From positions 1,302,001-1,366,000 of the forward strand of contig NZ_CP060295.1 of assembly GCF_014302995.1 (NCBI RefSeq): 64,000 nt of DNA. Direction: 5' to 3'. Position numbers and translations under genes: made by a program. Positions 56,407 through 64,000 of the stretch are shown here, piece after piece; position 1 is the stretch's first letter; each line of letters starts with the position of its first letter. Origin of the DNA: Variovorax sp. PAMC26660 (GTDB lineage Bacteria; Pseudomonadota; Gammaproteobacteria; Burkholderiales; Burkholderiaceae_C). Below the pieces are notes generated by a model, which saw only the letters and a program-made list of their open reading frames with translations, had not been told where the DNA came from and did not search any database.

Positions 56407-57348
56407 ATGACAACGCTGTCTGGAGTCTCTGCCAACCAGCTGGCCGTCGCCAATCCATGGTCGATGGTCCCCCCGCTGGGCAACCTGGATGCCTACATTT
56501 CGGCCGCCAACCGCCTGCCGCTGCTCACGCTCGAAGAAGAGCAGGGCTTCGCTCGCAAGTTGCGCGACCAGAACGACCTTGACGCCGCCGGCGCGCTGAT
56601 CCTGTCGCACCTGCGCCTGGTCGTCTCCATTTCCCGCCAGTACCTGGGCTACGGGCTGCCGCACGGCGACCTGATCCAGGAAGGCAACGTGGGCCTGATG
56701 AAGGCCGTGAAGCGTTTCGACCCCGACCAGGGCGTGCGGCTGGTGAGCTACGCCATGCACTGGATCAAGGCCGAAATCCACGAGTACATCCTGAAAAACT
56801 GGCGCATGGTCAAGGTCGCGACGACCAAGGCCCAGCGCAAGCTGTTCTTCAATCTGCGCTCGATGAAGCAGGGTTTCAAGGCCGAGTCGGCCGCGGCCGA
56901 CAACGGCACGCACCGCGAAACGCTGAGCCCCGACGAGGTGTCGCAGATGGCGACCCGGCTCAACGTCAAGCCTGAAGAAGTGGTCGAAATGGAAACCCGC
57001 CTGTCGGGCGGCGACGTGCTGCTCGATCCGGGTCCTTCGGACGACGGCGACGAAGGCTTCGGCCCGATCGCCTACTTGGCCGACGCCACGCAGGAGCCAA
57101 CCGCCCTGCTCGAATCGCAGCAGCGCGACCGCCTGTCGAGCGATGGCATCGCGACCGCGCTCGAAGCGCTGGACGACCGCAGCCGCCGCATCGTGGAAGA
57201 GCGCTGGCTCAAGGTCAACGACGACGGTTCGGGCGGCATGACGCTGCACGACCTGGCGGCTGTGTACGGCGTGAGCGCCGAGCGCATTCGCCAGATCGAA
57301 GTCGCTGCGATGAAGAAGATGAAGAAGGCGCTCGCCGACTACGCATAA
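56407..57348 (+). CDS. rpoH: RNA polymerase heat-shock sigma factor RpoH (sigma-32)
   Basis: 313 aa from ATG 56407, chosen because AAGGAG lies 9 nt upstream; an ATG at 56380 would sit at the CIRCE edge. Region 2 has the RpoH box-like stretch NWRMVKVATTKAQRKLFFNLRSMK after DLIQEGNVGLMKAVKRFDPDQGVRLVSYAMHWIKAEIHEY; region 4 helix-turn-helix is LHDLAAVYGVSAERIRQIEVAAMKKM. Directs heat-shock transcription. The perfect CIRCE in its promoter implies repression by HrcA. Ends in a strong terminator. Confidence 0.96.
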   Translation: MTTLSGVSANQLAVANPWSMVPPLGNLDAYISAANRLPLLTLEEEQGFARKLRDQNDLDAAGALILSHLRLVVSISRQYLGYGLPHGDLIQEGNVGLMKAVKRFDPDQGVRLVSYAMHWIKAEIHEYILKNWRMVKVATTKAQRKLFFNLRSMKQGFKAESAAADNGTHRETLSPDEVSQMATRLNVKPEEVVEMETRLSGGDVLLDPGPSDDGDEGFGPIAYLADATQEPTALLESQQRDRLSSDGIATALEALDDRSRRIVEERWLKVNDDGSGGMTLHDLAAVYGVSAERIRQIEVAAMKKMKKALADYA

Positions 57349-57376
57349 GCGGCGTCTTTCGCCCTCTTCCCGAACG

Positions 57377-57401
57377 AGCCCGGCCGCAAGCCGGGCTTTT
57401 T
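57377..57401 (+). terminator. Rho-independent terminator after rpoH
   Basis: 8-bp stem AGCCCGGC/GCCGGGCT, 5-nt loop, then TTTTT. Its end touches the stop codon of the convergent HEAT-repeat gene. Confidence 0.85.
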
Positions 57402-58237
57402 CATTTGGAGAGCGTGCGCAGGGCGCGCTTGGCGATGTAGCGGGTTTCGGCCGTGTCCAACTCGGCCACCCAGCGCGCGCACAGTGTGTCGACCCACTCG
57501 CCCTGGGTCTTGCTGGCATCGTTGAGCCAGTTCGCGACCGAGTTCTGCACGTAGCGGCTGGGGTCGGCACGCAGCGGCTCGATCAGCGGCAACGCGCGCC
57601 AAGGCTCGATTTTCAGAGCCTCGATCTGCGCGCACCACACGCCGCGCGGGCGCGTGAGTTCACTGGCAAAGCGGCGGATGTTGGGGTCGGCGTCGAAGAC
57701 CCAGGGCTGCAGCAGCGCCAGCGCTTCGTCGAGTGAAGCGATGACTGCGTCGCGCACCGCCATCCAGGCGATTTCGCGCACACCGAAATGCGGATCGGCA
57801 GCAAAGCGGCGCACCGCCTCCAGTTGCGCCGGCAGCGACAGGCCCGAGAGCGTGACCCACTGGGCAGCCCAACAGCGCGCGACGTCGCTCGCATGCGTGG
57901 CCAGCTTGTGGGCGACGGCATCACGCTCGGTGTGCAGGGCCGTCAGGTCATAGAGGGCACGCGCGACATGGCTGTGCCGCTGCATCGGCTTGAAAGCGCT
58001 GAGCATCGCCAGCGTGTCGACCAGCCGCTCGCTTGCCGCGTCGAGGCCGATGTGCCCCGCTACGCTGCGCGCAAGCTGCGGCAGCTCCAGCGCCATGAAT
58101 TCGTTGAGGTTGACGGTTTCGAGCAAGCCGTCGTTGAGTGCGCGCAGCACCTCGGGCGGAATGAGCGCGATGCGAAAGGCGCCCTTGCGCGCCTTCAGGT
58201 GATCGACCGAGCCGACCACGGCCACTGCGGTGTCCAT
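57401..58237 (-). CDS. HEAT-repeat, DNA-alkylation-repair (AlkD)-like protein
   Basis: 278 aa from ATG 58237 (MDTAVAVVGSVDHLKARKGAFRIALIPPEVLRAL). All-helical with HEAT-like repeats; the PHFGVREIAWMAVRD and PNIRRFASELTRPRGVWC and ADPSRYVQNSVANWLND segments match the AlkC/AlkD superfamily that removes alkylated bases. Catalytic residues cannot be assigned with confidence. Ends the cytochrome-oxidase assembly strand and converges on rpoH. Confidence 0.75.
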   Translation of the reverse strand: MDTAVAVVGSVDHLKARKGAFRIALIPPEVLRALNDGLLETVNLNEFMALELPQLARSVAGHIGLDAASERLVDTLAMLSAFKPMQRHSHVARALYDLTALHTERDAVAHKLATHASDVARCWAAQWVTLSGLSLPAQLEAVRRFAADPHFGVREIAWMAVRDAVIASLDEALALLQPWVFDADPNIRRFASELTRPRGVWCAQIEALKIEPWRALPLIEPLRADPSRYVQNSVANWLNDASKTQGEWVDTLCARWVAELDTAETRYIAKRALRTLSK

Positions 58238-58248
58238 GTGCCGGGCTC

Positions 58249-58854
58249 TCAGGAAGCGAGCAGCGCCTTCACGTCCGACACCATGGTCGGCACGCCCGCG
58301 CCATAGCGCGCGTAGAGCCGCAGCCGGCCCTGCGTGTCGTAAACGTAGCTCGCGGCCGAGTGGTCCATCGAGTAGCTGGTCGGTGTCTTGCCGTCGACCT
58401 TCTTGTAATAGACCTTGAAGTCCTTCGCGACCGCGGCGAGTTCCTCTGGTGTGGGAATGAGCGCCACGAAGCTCGGGTCGAACGCGCCCATGTAGGCCTT
58501 CAGCACTTCGGGCGTGTCGCGCGCCGGATCGACGGTGAGAAACAGCACCTGCAGCTTGTCGCCATCCTTGCCGAGCTGCTGCTTGACCTGCGCCATTTCG
58601 GTCATGGTGGTCGGGCAGACGTCGGGGCACTGCGCGTAGCCGAAGAACAGCACGACCACCTTGCCCTTGAAGTCGGCCATGGTGCGGACCTTGCCGTCGG
58701 CGTCCTTCAGCGAGAAGCCCTTGGCGTAGTCGGCACCCGTGATGTCGACCGCATTGAAGTTCTGCTTGGTCTCGCCACAGGCCGAAAGCCCTACGCCCAG
58801 AGCCGCCACGCCCACACTTGCAGCGATCAATTTGAGAGCGTTTCGCTTTTTCAT
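58249..58854 (-). CDS. SCO1/SenC-type copper chaperone for cytochrome oxidase
   Basis: 201 aa from ATG 58854 (an earlier TTG overlaps the ctaB end). Lipobox LSAC (Cys26), thioredoxin-like fold with the copper ligands C76-PDV-C80 and His165 (MDHSAAS). Delivers copper to the CuA site of cytochrome c oxidase, from the periplasmic face. Follows ctaB by 16 nt. Confidence 0.93.
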   Translation of the reverse strand: MKKRNALKLIAASVGVAALGVGLSACGETKQNFNAVDITGADYAKGFSLKDADGKVRTMADFKGKVVVLFFGYAQCPDVCPTTMTEMAQVKQQLGKDGDKLQVLFLTVDPARDTPEVLKAYMGAFDPSFVALIPTPEELAAVAKDFKVYYKKVDGKTPTSYSMDHSAASYVYDTQGRLRLYARYGAGVPTMVSDVKALLAS

Positions 58855-58870
58855 GGGAGCGGTGTTCAAT

Positions 58871-59776
58871 TCAATGAAGGTAGTGGTCGACGAGCAGCGC
58901 CAGGAACAGCACGCTCAGGTGGATCAGCGAAAACCGGAAGGTCTTGCGTGCCAACGCGTCGGAGTAGTTGCGCCAGAGTGCGAAGGCGTAGCCGGTGAAG
59001 CCGATGCTCACGGCGATGGCCACCGCAAGGTACAGCCAGCCGCTCATGCCGTAGATGAAAGGCATGAGGCAGGCCGCGAACAAAATGAAGGTGTAGAGCA
59101 GTACCTGCAGCCGCGTGAACTCGTTGCCGTGCGTGACGGGCAGCATCGGCAGGCCGGCCTTGCGGTAGTCCTCGACGCGGTAGAGCGCCAGCGCCCAGAA
59201 GTGCGGCGGGGTCCACAGGAAGATGATGAGGAACAGGATCAGCGCCTCGGGGCCGACGTCACCGGTCATCGCGGCCCAGCCCAGCACGGGCGGCATCGCG
59301 CCCGAGGCGCCGCCGATCACGATGTTCTGCGGCGTCAGCGGCTTGAGGATCACGGTGTAGACCACCGCGTAACCGACGAAGGTGGCGAAGGTCAGCCACA
59401 TCGTGAGCGGGTTGACCGTGAACCACAACAGCGCCGAGCCGGCCACGCACAGCAGCGCCGAGAACGCCAGCGCCTGCATGTCGCTGAGCTGGCCGCGCGC
59501 CGTGGGGCGCCAGGCGGTGCGCTTCATCTTGGCGTCGATGCCCTTCTCGACCAGGCAGTTGAACGCCGCCGCCGCACCCGCCACCAGCCAGATGCCGATA
59601 CAGGCCAGCACGCCGCGCTGCACGTCGGCCCACGAGGGCAGCCCGGGAACCGCCAGCACCATGCCAATCAACGCGCAGAACACGATCAGCTGCACCACGC
59701 GCGGCTTGGTCAGCGCGTAGAACTGGCGCAGCACGTTGGCGGTGCTGGTGTGCTGAACGGGGATCGGGGTGCTCAC
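58871..59776 (-). CDS. ctaB: Protoheme IX farnesyltransferase (heme O synthase)
   Basis: 301 aa from a GTG at 59776 that overlaps the ctaA stop (GTGA). Polytopic UbiA-family protein with [18 protein letters not shown], the Asp-rich [15 protein letters not shown] region and [17 protein letters not shown]. Converts heme B to heme O for heme A synthesis. Confidence 0.96.
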   Translation of the reverse strand: MSTPIPVQHTSTANVLRQFYALTKPRVVQLIVFCALIGMVLAVPGLPSWADVQRGVLACIGIWLVAGAAAAFNCLVEKGIDAKMKRTAWRPTARGQLSDMQALAFSALLCVAGSALLWFTVNPLTMWLTFATFVGYAVVYTVILKPLTPQNIVIGGASGAMPPVLGWAAMTGDVGPEALILFLIIFLWTPPHFWALALYRVEDYRKAGLPMLPVTHGNEFTRLQVLLYTFILFAACLMPFIYGMSGWLYLAVAIAVSIGFTGYAFALWRNYSDALARKTFRFSLIHLSVLFLALLVDHYLH

Positions 59777-61008
59777 GCGGTGGCTTTCTTCGGGTTATGG
59801 GGCGCGCGTGCATTGTCGTCGGCGCGCAGAGCCACGGTTGTGGATGCGGCTTCGCGGCGGCTTTCGCACAGCGCCCAGGTCAGCACCACGGCGAGCGCCG
59901 CGGCGCCGCCGGTGTGCAGCACGGCCGCGGCCAGCGGCCAGCCGAGCAGCACGTTGCCCAGGCCCGTGGCGAGTTGCAGCAACGCGAGTCCGGCAAGCCA
60001 ATGCGCCTGCGAGCGCAGCGGCTCGATGCGACGCATGCGCCAGGCCAGCACGCCCAGCGCCACGAACACTGCATAGGCCATCAGCCGATGCGCGTAATGA
60101 ATGGCCGTGAGCGCAGAAAAATCGAGCGGCTGGCCGTCGCCAGTCACGCCCAGGTGACGCCAGATCTCGAAGCCCTGCGCGAAATTCATCGGCGGCCACC
60201 AGCTGTTCTGGCAGGTCGGGAACTGCGTGCAGGCCAGCACCGCGTAGTTGGTGCTGACCCAGCCGCCCAGGGCGATCTGCAGCACGAGCAGGACGGTGGT
60301 GAAGATCAGTCCGGTGCGCAGTGCAGGCGACACGGCAGTGGGCAGCCGCTGCGTCGCGCTCTGCTTGTAGCGCACCGCTTGGATGCACAGCAGCGCCAGC
60401 AACACGATGGCGCCCATCAAATGCGTGGTGACGATGGCCGGGAACAGTTTCCAGGTGACGGTCAGCGCGCCGAATGCGCCCTGCAAGCTCACGCCAACAA
60501 GCGTCGCTGTCGGCCACCAGGGGTTCAGCACGGCTTGTGCGATGACAGGTGGAGGCTGCGGTGCGTTGCCGGCCTTGGGCCCGATGGAAGGCCACCAGCG
60601 CACCAGCCATGTGGCCACGGCCAGCACAAGGATCAAGACGCCAACGCCGGTCGCCAGGTAGCGGTGAACCATCTCGACCCACGCCTTGCCGTGCGTGACG
60701 GGGCCGGTCGGCTGGGCTGCCTGCGCCATCGCGATCTCGTGGCGTGCGCCGGCTGGGCTGGCGTTGCCGTAGCAGCCGGGCCAATCGGGACAACCAAGAC
60801 CCGAATCGGTGAGACGGGTGAAGGCGCCGAACAGCGTGAGGTCGAACGTGAGGAACAGCGTGAGCACAGTCAGCGCATGCAGCCGCCGCGCCGGGCCGGC
60901 GCCCGCGTTGCGGCGCCACACCCAGACCAGCGGCCCGAGCGCGATCAGGATGCCGGCGGCCATGAGCCAGGCGATCGGCGTCAGATCGTAGAGGGAGCTC
61001 GTGTCCAT
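59773..61008 (-). CDS. ctaA: Heme A synthase (COX15/CtaA)
   Basis: 411 aa, eight or so helices. [40 protein letters not shown] and [17 protein letters not shown] carry the conserved histidines and cysteines of the COX15/CtaA family. Oxidises heme O to heme A. In an operon with SURF1 and ctaB. Confidence 0.95.
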   Translation of the reverse strand: MDTSSLYDLTPIAWLMAAGILIALGPLVWVWRRNAGAGPARRLHALTVLTLFLTFDLTLFGAFTRLTDSGLGCPDWPGCYGNASPAGARHEIAMAQAAQPTGPVTHGKAWVEMVHRYLATGVGVLILVLAVATWLVRWWPSIGPKAGNAPQPPPVIAQAVLNPWWPTATLVGVSLQGAFGALTVTWKLFPAIVTTHLMGAIVLLALLCIQAVRYKQSATQRLPTAVSPALRTGLIFTTVLLVLQIALGGWVSTNYAVLACTQFPTCQNSWWPPMNFAQGFEIWRHLGVTGDGQPLDFSALTAIHYAHRLMAYAVFVALGVLAWRMRRIEPLRSQAHWLAGLALLQLATGLGNVLLGWPLAAAVLHTGGAAALAVVLTWALCESRREAASTTVALRADDNARAPHNPKKATA

Positions 61009-61015
61009 GGGGAAA

Positions 61016-61696
61016 TCAGCGGCCGGGCTCGTCCCACGAGGCCGAGGCGCGCAGCAGGCGGTCGATGTCGCGCTTGGCGCGGCTGGCGCCTGCGGCGTCC
61101 ATGCGGGCCGGGAAACGCATCATCCAGTTGCCCATCGGGTCGACCACGAAGAGGTGCTCGGCCAGCGTGTGGCCCGAAACCGGCGCCAGCCACTTGGCCA
61201 ACTGGTCGGTCGGCACGCGCAGCACGGTGGCGCCATGCAGGCCGTTGTTCAGGCGCTCGGGCACGGGCGCGGCATCGCTCACGAGCCAGACGCGGTCCAT
61301 GCGGTCTTTTTCGCGGCCCAGGCTTTCGCGCAGTTGGCGTTGAAGGTAGAGCTGCTGCTCGCACAGCGCATCACAGCTCGCATCGGCCACCGCGACCAGC
61401 AGCCACTGGCCCTTGAGCGTGGCGATGTCGACCGGCGCACCATCGCGATCGGTGGCAGTCAGCTTGGGCAGTTCGCGCTGCGGATCGATCAGCTCGCCAT
61501 ACACGCTGCGACCTTCAGGCCGGATCACGTAGTAGGTGAAGTACGAGGCGATGACGGGAGCCGCGCACATCAGCATCACGGCGACCATCTTCCAGCGCCC
61601 GTTCAGCGTGCGCCGTCCCTCCGAACCGTCGAGCGCCTGGCTGGGCGACGGCATCGAGTGCACCGTCAGGCCCAGCGGCTCGTCAGAAGCGGCCAT
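61016..61696 (-). CDS. SCO-like thioredoxin-fold protein with C-x3-C, oxidase cluster
   Basis: 226 aa from ATG 61696 (an ATG at 61750 would add 18 residues and overlap SURF1 by 68 nt). One membrane anchor (KMVAVMLMCAAPVIASYFTYYV, about 37-58) and a periplasmic domain with C108-DAL-C112, and His176/His181 in SGHTLAEHLFVVDPMGN, the layout of SCO copper chaperones but much diverged. Lies between ctaA and SURF1. Usually annotated only as a hypothetical membrane protein; a copper or thiol role in oxidase assembly is inference. Confidence 0.75.
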   Translation of the reverse strand: MAASDEPLGLTVHSMPSPSQALDGSEGRRTLNGRWKMVAVMLMCAAPVIASYFTYYVIRPEGRSVYGELIDPQRELPKLTATDRDGAPVDIATLKGQWLLVAVADASCDALCEQQLYLQRQLRESLGREKDRMDRVWLVSDAAPVPERLNNGLHGATVLRVPTDQLAKWLAPVSGHTLAEHLFVVDPMGNWMMRFPARMDAAGASRAKRDIDRLLRASASWDEPGR

Positions 61697-62513
61697 CGCG
61701 TGCGCGGCGCCTTGAGCGGCGGAAGGGGGTGATGAATTGGAACCAGACATAGAGGATGACGACGAGGGCCGAAAGGCCGAACCACTGGAATGCGTAACCG
61801 TAGTGCCTCTCCAAGCCCAGCGCCGGGGCCGGCCAGTCGCGCTGCAGGCCCTCGGAGGCCGGCCCGGTCTGCTGCAGCGACACATCGGTTCGCAGCGGCA
61901 GCTTGGTCTCGGCACGGAAGGCCTCCAAGTCGAGATTTTGCCGGATGGACGAAACCCCTTCGGCGGCCGGTGCCGAGGCCCCCGCGGCGGGAGCCGACGC
62001 AGCGGCGGCCGGTGCCGGCGTTCCCAGTTCGAGCAGATGGCCCGGTGGCGGCTCGATCAGCCCGGTGACCTCGACGATGCCCGCTGGCGTCTCGACCTCG
62101 CCCAGCTTCGTGCGATCGACGAAATTGCGCTGCACCCAGCCGCGCTGCACCATCACCGCCTGCTCGCTGCCTTCGAGGGCGAACGGCGTCAGCACATAGA
62201 AGCCGGGCACGCCGTGCATCTGGCGGTTGTCCAGGTAGACGCTCTGCGTCGGCAGCCACAGGCCACGCAGGCGCACGGGCCGGTGCAGCGCGTCGGAGGG
62301 TTTTTCGAGCGCGAGGAATTCAGCCTGGGTCAGCGCCGGCTTCTGCTTCTGGGCGTCGATGTCGGCCTGCAGCGCTTCTTTTTGCGCGGCGCGCGACAGC
62401 TGCCAGCGGCCGAGCGAAACGGTGGCGGCAAGCGTCAGCACGGCCGCGATGGTGATCAGCCAGAAGCGGCCAGGACGGCGGCGTTCTTCGGGGTACAGGG
62501 GTTCAGGAGTCAC
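61683..62513 (-). CDS. SURF1-family cytochrome oxidase assembly protein
   Basis: 276 aa from a GTG at 62513 (VTPEPLYPEERRRPG), chosen because it precedes the first helix by a normal distance; no Shine-Dalgarno sequence is evident. Two membrane helices, N- and C-terminal, flank a periplasmic loop with LGRWQLSRAAQKEAL, VRLRGLW, VYLDNRQMHGVPGFYVLTPF and QRGWVQRNF. SURF1 helps insert heme A into subunit I. A long Ala/Pro insert (about 175-205) is peculiar to this copy. Overlaps the SCO-like gene by 14 nt. Confidence 0.92.
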   Translation of the reverse strand: MTPEPLYPEERRRPGRFWLITIAAVLTLAATVSLGRWQLSRAAQKEALQADIDAQKQKPALTQAEFLALEKPSDALHRPVRLRGLWLPTQSVYLDNRQMHGVPGFYVLTPFALEGSEQAVMVQRGWVQRNFVDRTKLGEVETPAGIVEVTGLIEPPPGHLLELGTPAPAAAASAPAAGASAPAAEGVSSIRQNLDLEAFRAETKLPLRTDVSLQQTGPASEGLQRDWPAPALGLERHYGYAFQWFGLSALVVILYVWFQFITPFRRSRRRARDGRF

Positions 62514-62549
62514 TGGAGGGAAAGGGGCGTGCGGCCGATAATGCGGGTC

Positions 62550-62771
62550 ATGAAATATTTCGTTGCCCTGGTGTTCGTGGGCATCTTCGCGAGCCTCGCC
62601 TTTGCACTGTTCTTCATGCTGAAGGACGGGCGCGACGGGCGCGCCAAAAGCGGTGGCATGGCGCGAGCGCTCACCTTTCGGATCGGCCTCTCGGTCTTTT
62701 TGTTCCTCTGCATGCTGCTCGCCTGGAAACTCGGCTACATCCAGCCCACCGGGCTCCCGCTCGGCAAGTAG
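62550..62771 (+). CDS. Twin transmembrane protein (DUF2909 family)
   Basis: 73 aa from MKYFVALVFVGIFASLAFALFFML; an ATG three codons earlier is possible. Two membrane helices. This small protein is a regular neighbour of the cytochrome oxidase cluster in betaproteobacteria. Its strand is opposite to the oxidase genes, and it starts 36 nt from the SURF1 start. Role unknown. Confidence 0.85.
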   Translation: MKYFVALVFVGIFASLAFALFFMLKDGRDGRAKSGGMARALTFRIGLSVFLFLCMLLAWKLGYIQPTGLPLGK

Positions 62772-62797
62772 GTGGTGCTCGTTCCAGGAGAACCATG

Positions 62798-62824
62798 AAA
62801 AAGGCGCCTTGCGGCGCCTTTTTT
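62798..62824. terminator. Bidirectional terminator between DUF2909 and coxIII
   Basis: AAAAAGGCGCC, loop TTGC, GGCGCCTTTTTT: 11-bp perfect stem symmetric in both directions, serving two convergent genes. Confidence 0.9.
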
Positions 62825-62848
62825 GTGGAATGCCGAGAGGTTCTTCGC

Positions 62849-63730
62849 TCAAAGCCAATAGACCAGCATGTAAAGGCCGAGCCAGACCACGTCCACGAAG
62901 TGCCAGTACCAGGCCGCACCCTCGAAGCCGAAGTGGCGTTCGGGCGTGAAGTGGCCCTTCTGCAGCCGCAGCGTGATGAACAGCAGCATCAGCATGCCGA
63001 TGAACACGTGCAGGCCGTGGAAGCCGGTCAGCATGAAGAAGGTCGAACCATAGGTGCCCGAGCTGAGCTTGAGGTTCAGTTCGGTGTACAGGTGGTGGTA
63101 TTCATAACCCTGCACGCCCAGGAAGACGATGCCGAGCAGCACGGTGAGCCACATGAAGCGGATCGTTTGTGCGCGGTGGCCGGCACGCAGCGCGTGGTGG
63201 GCAATGGTGAGCGTCACGCCCGAGCTGAGCAGCAGCGCAGTGTTGATCGTGGGCAGCCAGAACGGGCCGACTGTCTGGAAGGGCTCGACGATGCCGGCCG
63301 GCGAACCAGTGGCACCAGCGGCCACGCTGGGCCACACGGCCTTGAAGTCGGGCCAGAGGATCGCGTTGTCCAGGCTGCCGAGCGTCGGCAGCGCATGGGT
63401 GCGGGCCCACCACAGCGCCGTGAAGAAGGCGCCGAAGAACATCACCTCGGAGAAGATGAACCAGCTCATGCTCCAGCGGAACGAGAGGTCGACCTTGTGG
63501 CCGTACTGCCCGGTCTCGCTTTCGCCGATGGCGGCGCGGAACCACACGAAGAGCGTGCCGAGCCAGACCATCATGCCGGCCAGCAGGGACCAGGAGCCCC
63601 ACGCGTGCCCGTTGATCCATTGCGCCGCGCCGAGGATGACGAAGAACAGGCCGGTCGCAGCCATGACCGGATAGGCCGATGGTCCGGGCACGAAGTAGTA
63701 GGGCGTGGTGCCGTGGGTGGTTGAACTCAT
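62849..63730 (-). CDS. ctaE: Cytochrome c oxidase subunit III
   Basis: 293 aa with seven helices. YYFVPGPSAYPVMAATGLF, the periplasmic/membrane EVMFFGAFFTALWWAR, FMWLTVLLGIVFLGVQGYEY and FHGLHVFIGMLMLLF and the C-terminal YWHFVDVVWLGLYMLVYW are hallmarks of CoxC. Part of the aa3 oxidase operon running off the right edge. Confidence 0.97.
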   Translation of the reverse strand: MSSTTHGTTPYYFVPGPSAYPVMAATGLFFVILGAAQWINGHAWGSWSLLAGMMVWLGTLFVWFRAAIGESETGQYGHKVDLSFRWSMSWFIFSEVMFFGAFFTALWWARTHALPTLGSLDNAILWPDFKAVWPSVAAGATGSPAGIVEPFQTVGPFWLPTINTALLLSSGVTLTIAHHALRAGHRAQTIRFMWLTVLLGIVFLGVQGYEYHHLYTELNLKLSSGTYGSTFFMLTGFHGLHVFIGMLMLLFITLRLQKGHFTPERHFGFEGAAWYWHFVDVVWLGLYMLVYWL

Positions 63731-63793
63731 ATCAGCTCCTGGCTTTCTTTCTTCTCTCGATTCAATGGATTCTGGCTAGCGTGGGTATCTTCG

Positions 63794-64000
63794 TCAGGCC
63801 GCGACCACAAGGCGCACCAGCAGCACCAGCCCCACCACGAAGACGATCACGGCCACGAACGCCACCGCAATGATGTGCAGCGGGTTCAGCTTGCCCAGGT
63901 CTTCCTGGTAGGCGCTGTTCTTGCGAACGCCGAAGAACGACCACCCCACCGCCTTCACCGTGTCCCACAGCGAAGCCTTCGGCTTGCCTGAAGGAACGGT
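63794..64000 (-). CDS. DUF2970 small membrane protein (partial, 5' end outside window)
   Basis: 68 codons visible, no start in the window. A soluble stretch (KASLWDTVKAVGWSFFGVRKNSAYQEDLGKLNP) precedes one hydrophobic helix (HIIAVAFVAVIVFVVGLVLLV). It matches DUF2970, a small protein found between ctaG and coxIII in betaproteobacterial oxidase operons. It ends 63 nt before ctaE. Confidence 0.85.
   Translation of the reverse strand, partial: TVPSGKPKASLWDTVKAVGWSFFGVRKNSAYQEDLGKLNPLHIIAVAFVAVIVFVVGLVLLVRLVVAA

Overview
The window is a GC-rich (mostly G/C at third codon positions), gene-dense piece of a bacterial chromosome with no insertion sequence, prophage gene, integrase, CRISPR array or rRNA. 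Gene content and order point to a betaproteobacterium of the Comamonadaceae, most like Variovorax: hrcA / nadK-recN-rapZ, TPR-lolB-ispE-tRNA(Gln)-prs-rplY-pth, the cytochrome oxidase assembly run DUF2970-coxIII-SURF1-ctaA-ctaB-SCO, and a large share of LysR regulators and ABC importers. This assignment is inference from gene order and protein character; no database was searched.

Layout. 1-4.5 kb: the end of a 2-oxoacid:acceptor oxidoreductase operon with an FAD/Fe-S NADPH oxidoreductase, then a divergent AraC regulator and EamA exporter. 4.6-9.3 kb: tRNA-Ile2, the heat-shock repressor hrcA, and nadK-recN-rapZ. 9.3-13.2 kb: the 8-oxoguanine repair genes mutM and mutY with a dynamin-like GTPase between them. 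13.3-19.3 kb: outer-membrane lipoprotein, isoprenoid, PRPP and translation housekeeping genes, with a near-consensus promoter inside ispE that probably serves tRNA-Gln. 19.3-30.1 kb: a ferredoxin, then a Dpp/Opp-type importer (two permeases, two ATPases), two tandemly duplicated binding proteins and an amidase; a 92-nt palindromic repeat lies on each side of the binding protein-amidase cassette. 30-34 kb: small metabolic genes. 34.2-40.5 kb: a pyroglutamate block made of a cytoplasmic pyroglutamyl peptidase, a tiny secreted protein, a large lipoprotein that looks like a pyroglutamyl peptidase with its catalytic cysteine replaced, a LysR regulator with a clear dyad operator, and the 5-oxoprolinase genes pxpA, pxpC and pxpB. 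40.5-50.1 kb: coaD, rsmD, argO/argP, a pair of M16 peptidases, ftsY and a two-component system. 50.3-56.2 kb: an Mpo1-like protein and a ferric/small-solute-type ABC importer with its own LysR gene. 56.3-58.2 kb: rpoH, preceded by a perfect CIRCE element, and a HEAT-repeat protein. 58.2-64 kb: cytochrome c oxidase assembly genes.

Most notable: (i) the perfect CIRCE operator in front of rpoH, with its repressor gene hrcA in the same window, which suggests a direct HrcA-to-sigma32 circuit; (ii) the pyroglutamate locus with a presumed cysteine-less, extracytoplasmic pyroglutamyl-peptidase-like lipoprotein; (iii) the repeats flanking the duplicated binding-protein cassette; (iv) a second SCO-like CxxxC protein in the oxidase cluster. 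Start codons were chosen by Shine-Dalgarno sequences, overlaps and family length; several are TTG or GTG and are flagged.
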